Assembly (NCBI GenBank): GCA_014377915.1
Contig: JACMOT010000249.1
Span: 1 to 42,883 of the forward strand
Reading direction: 5' to 3'
Source: Tardiphaga sp.
GTDB taxonomy: Bacteria > Pseudomonadota > Alphaproteobacteria > Rhizobiales > Xanthobacteraceae
DNA length: 42,883 bases
Position 1 is the stretch's first letter, and each line of letters begins with the position of its first letter. The position numbers were made by a program, and so were the translations under genes. The notes under the pieces are model-generated. The model saw nothing but the letters and a program-made list of their open reading frames with translations. It made no database searches and was not told the DNA's origin. Below, piece after piece: positions 9,456 through 15,325 of this stretch.

Positions 9456-9968
9456 TTCCAGCTCCGGCGGATGTATAAGTCCGCTATCAAATCTAATTTG
9501 GCTTCAACTCTATCTTGGTACCTTAGCGCTGACTTGTCACAGGGAGATAAACACCGGAGCGAAGAAACCAGATTTCCGCCGAAATGGAAAAACGAGGTTA
9601 TGAATCTCTATACGTCTGCGAAATAACGATAAAAATTTACCGACCAGTGCGTTGGTGACGTCAAAGAAACCACGTTGCAGCTGGTTGGCGATCCTGCCGT
9701 GCCATTTCAGGTCTTGCGTGTCGCTACTCATAAAGCCGCGGGTTGTATCCCGTCGCAGCGACGCGTTCGCGTTGTCCTTCGGGCCGCGCGCTGATCGGCC
9801 TGGCTCTTATTGACATCGCCGCGGGCCAGCATGTCGCCGCGAGGCCCGGCGTTATCGTGTGCGAATTCTGGATATCTCTTGCGGGCTCACAGGATCGCGT
9901 CGGACAACAGCTGACCGATCGGGGGCACGCCTACTGACCTGTTGCAGATGGCGATGCTGAAATACGTC
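9456..9968. other. Non-coding stretch between diguanylate cyclase and gvp locus
   Basis: No convincing gene is visible. The first 160 bp are AT-richer than the surroundings and should hold the leftward promoter of the diguanylate cyclase gene. The rest is GC-rich without a repeat or RNA gene that could be identified. The region ends in a strong hairpin listed separately. Confidence 0.5.
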
Positions 9969-10004
9969 CGCGGCCTTGCCGCGGGTTACCGCGGCAAGGC
10001 CGCG
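9969..10004 (-). terminator. Perfect 16-bp hairpin after the gvpA transcript
   Basis: CGCGGCCTTGCCGCGG at 9969-9984 and its exact complement at 9989-10004 enclose the loop GTTA. It lies 36 bp beyond the stop of the helix-hairpin-helix gene, the last leftward gene of the gvpA segment. There is no run of T after the stem, so it may act as an RNA 3' stabiliser rather than a classic intrinsic terminator. Confidence 0.55.
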
Positions 10005-10040
10005 CAGTGACAGAGCCGAATACGCGTGGCGCGTAATCGG

Positions 10041-10892
10041 CTACGGCTTGGTCGATGGGTTGCGTGACCGCGCCACCGCCGCGGCGGAGTCCGCCACGAC
10101 GGAACGGGCGTGCGCGATCCAGTCCTCGACCTTCACCAGACGGCCGAGCTGGCCGAGCTTGGTGCGAACCGAGGTGGCATCGCAGGCCGCCAGATCGGAC
10201 ATGGTACGGATCCCCGCCTGCGACAGTCGCCAGACCAGGCCGGGACCGAGGGTCGGTACGGCCTCGATGCCTGACAGCGCCCCGCCGAGCTCAAGCTGCG
10301 GCGTCATCGCCGGCACGGTGGCGAGTGCTTCACTCGTTTTGCTGATCTCGTCGCGCTTGACCGGCTCCAATGGTTGCAGCCCGGCCGATTCGGCAAACCG
10401 CTGTTGCATATCCGGTGTTGTCCGGATCGAGCGGCTTACGCTCAAATCGAGCCGGAGCGTCGCGTCTTCCTTGTTGACCGGAGAAATACCGAGACGCGCC
10501 GCATCATAATGGCGCGTGACGCGACCGGGAAGCGAGGTCTCGTGTCCGTTCGGCAGCGGCATCTGTCGCGGCTGCAATGGCGCGGCGGTTGGCGAGACAT
10601 CGGTTGATCCAGTGGCAACGAACTGCTGAGAAATCCTGGTAACCAGCGGATCCGGCATCAGCCGTGTCGCCGCGGCGGTCGGCTCGTGGCGGGGCTCCTC
10701 CGAGACGGCTGGAGCCGTATTGTGCGCACGGGCGATACGCTCCTCGCGAATCCGCGCCAGCAATTCCCGCGTTCCGCGTCGCACATCGCTCACGCGTTGT
10801 GCTCTGTCTTCTCTGGCTGTCGGCACGTCGTCAGATCCCTTACAAGGCGAATACGCGAAACGGTTCGCAAGCCGGCTTGGCTGTGACGCCAT
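10041..10892 (-). CDS. Helix-hairpin-helix (DUF4332-like) protein downstream of gvpA
   Basis: A 283-residue soluble protein. The first 190 residues are charged and probably disordered, with an Arg/Glu-rich helix RRGTRELLARIREERIARA near residue 40. The C-terminus (about 215-275) holds GIEAVPTLGPGLVWRLSQ AGIRTMSDLAACD, the helix-hairpin-helix pattern of DUF4332-like proteins, which can bind DNA or protein. ATG 10892 follows a TTG at 10895 and has no strong ribosome site. It starts 93 bp after gvpA on the same strand, so it may be read from the gvpA promoter. It is not a recognised Gvp protein, and its role in flotation is unknown. Confidence 0.65.
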   Translation of the reverse strand: MASQPSRLANRFAYSPCKGSDDVPTAREDRAQRVSDVRRGTRELLARIREERIARAHNTAPAVSEEPRHEPTAAATRLMPDPLVTRISQQFVATGSTDVSPTAAPLQPRQMPLPNGHETSLPGRVTRHYDAARLGISPVNKEDATLRLDLSVSRSIRTTPDMQQRFAESAGLQPLEPVKRDEISKTSEALATVPAMTPQLELGGALSGIEAVPTLGPGLVWRLSQAGIRTMSDLAACDATSVRTKLGQLGRLVKVEDWIAHARSVVADSAAAVARSRNPSTKP

Positions 10893-10985
10893 CAAAAATG
10901 ATCGTCCTGGTTGGCGAATGTTACATCAGGAGACCGGTCGCGCGGATGGCTGGCGCAAGGCCAGCCATCCGATGGTCAACGCGGA

Positions 10986-11198
10986 TCAGGCGGTCTGGGG
11001 CTGCGCAACAAGGCCAACGGCCTCGGCATATTTCAGCCAGGTTTCCACCGACGCGATCACGACACGGGCTTCGATGGCGATCAACTCGATGCCAACCAGC
11101 GCGACGCGAATGAAAGCATCGACCACGACGCCCTTGTCCAGAATCCGGTCAATAACTTCAGCGAGGCTCGACGACGCGATGCTCTTCTCAATTGCCAT
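10986..11198 (-). CDS. gvpA: Gas vesicle structural protein GvpA
   Basis: A 70-residue shell protein that polymerises into the gas vesicle wall. It shows the GvpA core [21 protein letters not shown], then [34 protein letters not shown], which covers helix 1, the beta-hairpin and helix 2. Length and sequence match the family closely. ATG 11198 is preceded by GAAAGAAAG; a longer frame to 11282 would add 28 residues unlike any GvpA. It stands apart from the main gvp operon, separated by the PYP module, with its own 331 bp upstream region rich in dyads, consistent with separate, high-level expression. Confidence 0.97.
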   Translation of the reverse strand: MAIEKSIASSSLAEVIDRILDKGVVVDAFIRVALVGIELIAIEARVVIASVETWLKYAEAVGLVAQPQTA

Positions 11199-11529
11199 GA
11201 TAGTGGTCTTTCTTTCATTTCGGGTCAGTGACCCAGGGTTCAAGCGATGGTCGCTTAACATGTCGAGGTAGGAATTTGACACTCGTTCCAGTTCACAGTC
11301 CCGTCGCCCATCTCGTTGAAACTACAATTACCCAGCTAATTGCAGCTTAATCACGCAACCGGTACAAATACGGTGACTTGTTAGTTGGGTAACTTGCTGC
11401 TCTTGGGAATAAAAATAACGAGGGGTCGGCTGCTATCGATGTCGATCAAGGACCTACAAACCGCGCGCGACAATGTAACAAGACCCGCACCAAGACCGGC
11501 GTCGGCCGCGGTATCGCGCGTCCGCGCGG
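11199..11529 (-). promoter_or_regulatory. gvpA upstream region
   Basis: A gene-free region between the coumarate ligase stop and gvpA, less GC-rich than its flanks. It contains dyad GGGTCAGTGACCC (11222-11234) and stem AAGCGA-TGG-TCGCTT (11242-11256), both probably within the gvpA leader. Further up is an inverted pair TTACCCAGCTAA (11328-11339) and TTAGTTGGGTAA (11381-11392), 11 of 12 positions complementary, with 41 bp between. These look like leader hairpins and a possible paired operator. No sigma-54 or EcfG promoter could be found. Confidence 0.55.
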
Positions 11530-12735
11530 CTACCAGAGAGTCGGCTTGCCGATCGGATTGCGTGGAATGCTGCTGCCAAATGTAAAGGCAATCGGGCGTT
11601 CCGCCGCATCGAACTGGCTGGCGCACCAAATGGCCAGTTCATCGGCGAACAGCGGCTCGTTCATCATCGTTTCGCGGATGACGACGAATGCTTCCAGCCG
11701 TGCCCGCGCCGGATCGACGTTGCGCTGGGCGCGTACGACGCAGTCGAGCACCGCTTCATGGCGGCACAGTCGACGACCGATATCCGAAGGGTTGACGTTG
11801 ATTCCGCCAATCTGGACCATGCCGTCGCCGCGTGGGCCGACACGCAGATGTCGATCGCCCTGCCATGTCACGACATCGTTCAATTTGATCGACTCGGCGG
11901 ACGGGCGGGCTATCGCCCGGCCGTCATCGGCAACGCGCCAGAATTCGAACAGTTCATACGGCGCCGTCGGATCGTCGCGCCAGCCTATGCCTGCCGTCTC
12001 GGATGATCCATAAATCTCGATCAGGCGGGTGAGGCCCAGCGCGGAGAGCTTCGTGGCCAAGGCGGCCGGCATCGGCGCGGTGGAGGTAACCCCGATCACG
12101 TCGTCCGGCAAGCGCCGGCCGGCCTCGGCCAGCAGCGACCACATGTGCGGCGTGGCAATCACGAGATCGCCGGGAGCCATCATGCTGGCCCAACTGCCGG
12201 GGCCGGAGCAACGCAGATCGACGGTCTCGACGCCGAACTGAAGCGGCAGACGAACCGTATGCAGGAATCCGTAAATATGATGCGGAGGTACCAGCGCCGC
12301 GACCCGCCGCCGCGGGCCCACTATATCAGCCATGGCGGCGACCTCAGTGTCGAGGTCGAGCATGGTCTGCATGCATTTACTGGGCGTACCGGTCGATCCC
12401 GAAGTGCGGAAGGTGATCGCGGCGAATCTCATTTTGAGAGTCTCCTCGACCACGTTTACCCAATCGCCGACGGTCCGGCGCACCAGCAGATAGTCCTCGG
12501 AGCCGACCTCGTGCAGATGAAAGTATTCGTTGAGCCGCAGCGCGCAGTCGAGACGCATCAGTGAATCGACGCCAACGCCTTCTTCGTCAATTCCGGTGCC
12601 GTCGGTCCAGCCGTCAATAACCGCCGGCGGAACATCCCGACGGGTCGCGTGTCCGATTTCGTCGGCGATCAGCGCGACGACGATCCGGCGGATCGTTGCC
12701 GAATCGCACAATTTGACGGGACACGCGACGGCCAT
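11530..12735 (-). CDS. pcl: 4-coumarate ligase of the PYP activation family
   Basis: A 401-residue adenylate-forming enzyme expected to activate p-coumarate so that it can be attached as a thioester to photoactive yellow protein. Residues about 15-95 resemble an acyl carrier protein, with VGVDSLMRL around the position of a phosphopantetheine serine. The adenylation domain follows, with the AMP-binding loop FRTSGSTGTPSKC near 110-122, IEIYGSSETAGIGW, GDGMVQIGGINVNP and the C-terminal lysine motif NPIGKPTLW. This shortened layout fits the known PYP-associated ligase family (TIGR02372). The ATG has AAGGAAG upstream. It is the fifth gene of the leftward PYP module. Confidence 0.9.
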   Translation of the reverse strand: MAVACPVKLCDSATIRRIVVALIADEIGHATRRDVPPAVIDGWTDGTGIDEEGVGVDSLMRLDCALRLNEYFHLHEVGSEDYLLVRRTVGDWVNVVEETLKMRFAAITFRTSGSTGTPSKCMQTMLDLDTEVAAMADIVGPRRRVAALVPPHHIYGFLHTVRLPLQFGVETVDLRCSGPGSWASMMAPGDLVIATPHMWSLLAEAGRRLPDDVIGVTSTAPMPAALATKLSALGLTRLIEIYGSSETAGIGWRDDPTAPYELFEFWRVADDGRAIARPSAESIKLNDVVTWQGDRHLRVGPRGDGMVQIGGINVNPSDIGRRLCRHEAVLDCVVRAQRNVDPARARLEAFVVIRETMMNEPLFADELAIWCASQFDAAERPIAFTFGSSIPRNPIGKPTLW

Positions 12736-12761
12736 GGCCAGACTTCCTTGGCTTTAGCGCC

Positions 12762-13259
12762 TTAATGCACGTCGAGCTGGTACAACATTTCGCCGGTGAG
12801 ATCGGCAAACTGGCGGCGCGCCTCATCCAGCCGCATCCGGATCATCGCGGCGTGCAGCGCAATCGTGCTGATCGGCACGTTCATGTCATTGACGGGAACG
12901 TCGGCGTCGATGTCCATCGCGGGATCATAGCTTTCCAGCACATGGGCCACCTCGTCGAGGCTGTCGGCGAAGTAGGTGCGGCAACGATCTTTCATATCAT
13001 CGGGCTTCCCGAAGAAGCGCACATCGATGACCAGCGAGCTGGATTGTTTACGGTAGAGGTTGACTTCATACCACAGCGACGGGCCGGGCGAATGAGTCGT
13101 GGCCGAGCAAACCTCGACGCCTTCGAAGACATAGGGACGCTGCCCGGTTCGGTGCAGTTTAACTTCGGGAGCCGCTGCGAACATGTTGATCGGGGTCGAC
13201 ATCGGTTCGGCGTAATCTGGCGCCGGTGCATCGCGGCTGAAAAGAGTGACGGGAGACAT
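12762..13259 (-). CDS. Unknown protein in PYP module, paralogue of its upstream neighbour
   Basis: A 165-residue soluble protein of no recognised family. Its core LHRTGQRPYVFEGVEVCSAT, then LWYEVNLYRKQSSSLVIDVRFF, aligns with LRRSGQRPLRFEG and following residues of the gene just upstream, so the two arose by duplication. A helical C-terminus (ISTIALHAAMIRMRLDEARR) follows. ATG 13259 is preferred over TTG 13265 because AAGGAA sits 6 bp before it. It is 26 bp upstream of the coumarate ligase gene and very likely co-transcribed with pyp. Confidence 0.75.
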   Translation of the reverse strand: MSPVTLFSRDAPAPDYAEPMSTPINMFAAAPEVKLHRTGQRPYVFEGVEVCSATTHSPGPSLWYEVNLYRKQSSSLVIDVRFFGKPDDMKDRCRTYFADSLDEVAHVLESYDPAMDIDADVPVNDMNVPISTIALHAAMIRMRLDEARRQFADLTGEMLYQLDVH

Positions 13260-13269
13260 CTTCAATTCC

Positions 13270-13752
13270 TTATATGTTGGGCGGAACGTGAGCCGCTACG
13301 GATTGAGCACGCGGGTCGCGGAGGATCGCAAGTACGGTGGCGCGGTAGTCGTCCGCCGTGGCTTCGAGGAGCGACTCGATCGTCATTTTCGTGGCGACGG
13401 CCGCTCCCCGAACCTCCGAGAGCGAACGGCTGAAGTCCAGTGACATTCGCTCTCGAGGGTCGAAGCTTTCGCAAGCTTGAACGAGTTCTTCGGCGGTTCG
13501 GATCATTCGGGCGTCGGCAGTTGGGATCTCGCAACCCGCCGTCCATAATTCCATCGCCACGGCCATCTCGCCGTTCGAAGTCTCGAACAACCGGATGGTG
13601 TGGCCGAGACGCCCCTCGGTCGCTGGCGTCTCGGCGGCGATCGCCAGGACGCCTTCGAACCGAAGAGGCCTCTGACCGCTGCGCCGCAGTGAGATGGCCG
13701 ACCAGACCCGCGGTGAAGCCGGTTCGGTGCCCATATGTTCGCGCTCTGCCAT
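13270..13752 (-). CDS. Unknown protein in PYP module (RxGQRPxxFEG family)
   Basis: A soluble protein of 160 residues from ATG 13752, with alternatives at 13803 (overlapping pyp) and 13734. It shares the RSGQRPLRFEG segment and the following beta pattern (HTIRLFETSNGEMAVAMELW) with the next gene. The C-terminal half is helical (GAAVATKMTIESLLEATADDYRA). It begins 13 bp after the pyp stop codon. None of the possible starts has a strong ribosome site, so coupling to pyp translation is plausible. Function unknown. Confidence 0.7.
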   Translation of the reverse strand: MAEREHMGTEPASPRVWSAISLRRSGQRPLRFEGVLAIAAETPATEGRLGHTIRLFETSNGEMAVAMELWTAGCEIPTADARMIRTAEELVQACESFDPRERMSLDFSRSLSEVRGAAVATKMTIESLLEATADDYRATVLAILRDPRAQSVAAHVPPNI

Positions 13753-13765
13753 TAGGAGACTCTGG

Positions 13766-14140
13766 TCAGACGCGCTTGACGAAAATCCAGCAGGCCAGTC
13801 CATCGGGCGCGCTCTTCATATGGATTCTCACCTTCAGAGGTTTCATCTTGTAGTCGAATTCATAATCCAGCAGCGTGTTGACCGTTCCGGTCTGTGCGAA
13901 TTTGATGAACTCGCCGTGGAACTTCTTGCCCTTGGCGCAGGGAGCGATGTCGTTAAAGAAGTTTCGTCCCATTACATCACTGGCCGAGCGGCCGGCGATC
14001 AGGCCCTCGGCGCCATTGTACTTTACGATCTTGCCAGTACGATCCAGCATCACCGCCCCGAAAGGCAGGAATTCGATGCGGCTGGGATCGCGTTGAAGGA
14101 TGTTGTCAACATCCTTGGAGCCGAATGAAATAATTTCCAT
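13766..14140 (-). CDS. pyp: Photoactive yellow protein
   Basis: A 124-residue PAS-fold blue-light receptor that binds p-coumaric acid as a thioester; light isomerises the chromophore and drives a photocycle. It aligns along its length with Halorhodospira halophila PYP (125 aa). Present are Tyr41 and Glu45 in KYNGAEG (Tyr42 and Glu46 there), Arg51 (Arg52), and chromophore-binding Cys68 in NDIAPCAKGKKFHG (Cys69). The methionine matching Met100 is kept in KVRIHMKSA, and the end WIFVKRV is conserved. Thr50 of the reference is replaced by Ala49, which may shift colour or kinetics. It lies within the gas vesicle locus, 21 bp after an unknown gene and two genes above its ligase partner. Confidence 0.97.
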   Translation of the reverse strand: MEIISFGSKDVDNILQRDPSRIEFLPFGAVMLDRTGKIVKYNGAEGLIAGRSASDVMGRNFFNDIAPCAKGKKFHGEFIKFAQTGTVNTLLDYEFDYKMKPLKVRIHMKSAPDGLACWIFVKRV

Positions 14141-14161
14141 GTTCCGTCCTCGATCCGGCGC

Positions 14162-14602
14162 TTAGATGCGCGTCGTGGTAAAGTTCGCTTCGGTTTGTCC
14201 GTTGCGCGAGTCATAGTTGTCGCTGCGAGTGAGCGACATATCGTGCAGACGCTGGCCGAACTTGCCAGCCTGCGGCTCGCGCGAAATCGCCGAAATCCAG
14301 CGGTAGTCAATGTCACCCATGGTGACCAGGCACTGCGGCACCACATCGAAACGATTGCCGTTTTCGTATTTCACGCCATCGATCTGCGTGTCGATGGAGC
14401 CGGAGTCCTCGAATTCCTTGGTCATCTCGAGTTCTTCGATCGTACCTTCGATACGAAGCTTCTCGATGCGACTGAGGATTTCCGCGGCGGCCTCGAACAG
14501 CCATTCGGCGTAAGGGGCACGTAGCGTCAATCCATATTCGGGGTATACGAGTTCAAAGCGAGCGTCACGCTTGAACAGTTGCGCGAGTGGTTCATTGGAC
14601 AC
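14162..14602 (-). CDS. Unknown protein, first gene of the PYP module
   Basis: A 146-residue soluble protein starting at GTG with TGGAGA about 8 bp upstream. It is acidic and mixed alpha/beta: FKRDARFELVYPEYGLTLR, a helix EWLFEAAAEILSRIEKLR, acidic TKEFEDSGS, then FDVVPQCLVTMGDIDYRW. No family was recognised and no membrane segment is present. Its stop lies 21 bp before the pyp start, so the two are almost certainly co-transcribed. It could be a partner or output of the photoreceptor, but that rests on position only. Confidence 0.7.
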   Translation of the reverse strand: MSNEPLAQLFKRDARFELVYPEYGLTLRAPYAEWLFEAAAEILSRIEKLRIEGTIEELEMTKEFEDSGSIDTQIDGVKYENGNRFDVVPQCLVTMGDIDYRWISAISREPQAGKFGQRLHDMSLTRSDNYDSRNGQTEANFTTTRI

Positions 14603-14817
14603 TGGGGGTCTCCAGTTATTTCAAAATCTGTGGAAAGCATCGTGCGTTTCCAGTTCCGAAGTGTGGAGAATGAACCGCCAGTCCCTAATGACCGGCTTAT
14701 TTAAAAGCAGGTAGAATCCCGGGGGCGGGACCGGTGACGGATGCCGCGCGCCAGACCACGATTGGTTCAAACTAGTTTTGAGCATGATGACCGAGAGATG
14801 AATCAGTGTCCCATCTC
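14603..14817. other. Upstream region of the PYP module
   Basis: No gene is visible. Leftward promoter sequences for the PYP module should lie here: the minus strand carries an AT-rich patch (TTTTAAATAAG) about 100 bp before the GTG start. No clear sigma consensus was found. Confidence 0.4.
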
Positions 14818-14949
14818 CCCGTCATCGCGAGGGGCCACCGGGTCCGGCTTCGCCGGCCCGATGATAAACTCCGCGACGCGGCAATCCAGAAGGCCGCGGG
14901 GAAAATTGCGACTGGATCGCTTCGTCGCAAGGGCTCCTCGCAATGACGG
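14818..14949. repeat. Palindromic intergenic repeat, copy 1
   Basis: Begins CCGTCATCGCGAGG and ends CCTCGCAATGACGGG, so the outer arms are complementary. Inside, GCAATCCAGA and CTGGATCGCTTCG are also inverted. This is the CGTCATTGCGAGC...GCAATGACG palindrome common between genes of Bradyrhizobium-like bacteria. A fragment, CTTCTGGATCGCTTCGTGGCG, recurs near 15040. Confidence 0.75.
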
Positions 14950-15172
14950 GTCCAGTGGTTCGAACCAATATGAAGTTATCCGGCTGCAGTATCATCGGCG
15001 CGAGGATCTTTCGCATTGAAGCGATCCTGTCTTGCAGGCTTCTGGATCGCTTCGTGGCGCCAGTGATGTGGCCGCCGAGGCAGCTCGTCAGGACGACCTG
15101 GCGGCGTCGATTCCAGAGCGACGTGTCAGGTGCCAGAGCGGGACGATTCTAAGGTGGTTGGCAACTTCCGCC

Positions 15173-15288
15173 CCGTCATTGCGACGAGCCCTTGCGACGA
15201 AGCAATTCAGTCTTCGCCTGAAGCTTTCTCGATTGCTTCGCCCTGGATAAGTCGGCCAAGCCGACTTATCCAGGGCTCGCAATGACGG
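15173..15288. repeat. Palindromic intergenic repeat, copy 2
   Basis: The same element family as at 14.8 kb: it starts CCGTCATTGCGACGAG and ends CTCGCAATGACGG, with GAAGCAATTCAG and CGATTGCTTCG inverted inside. It differs from copy 1 in its centre, which contains a separate perfect hairpin. Confidence 0.75.
15241..15275 (-). terminator. Perfect 16-bp hairpin after the main gvp operon
   Basis: CCCTGGATAAGTCGGC at 15241-15256 and its exact complement at 15260-15275 flank the 3-nt loop CAA. It lies about 50 bp beyond the last stop codon of the main gas vesicle operon. No T-run follows on the minus strand, so a 3' stabilising or Rho-blocking role is as likely as intrinsic termination. Confidence 0.45.
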
Positions 15289-15325
15289 AGGCGGTGATGG
15301 CGACTCGACCTAAACACATCCCGCT

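Noticed and set aside
9537..9731. 64-codon minus-strand frame in the 9.5-10.0 kb gap
   Set aside because: Basic composition, no ribosome site and no recognised similarity; probably chance.
10986..11282. Longer GvpA of 98 residues
   Set aside because: The added N-terminus is unlike GvpA and the ATG at 11198 has a good ribosome site.
14603..14700. EcfG-type promoter for the PYP module
   Set aside because: A GGAAC is present on the minus strand but no GTT-containing element follows at 16-17 bp.
14818..15288. CRISPR-like array because of repeated segments
   Set aside because: Two long palindromic elements of different centre, not short regular repeats with unique spacers.
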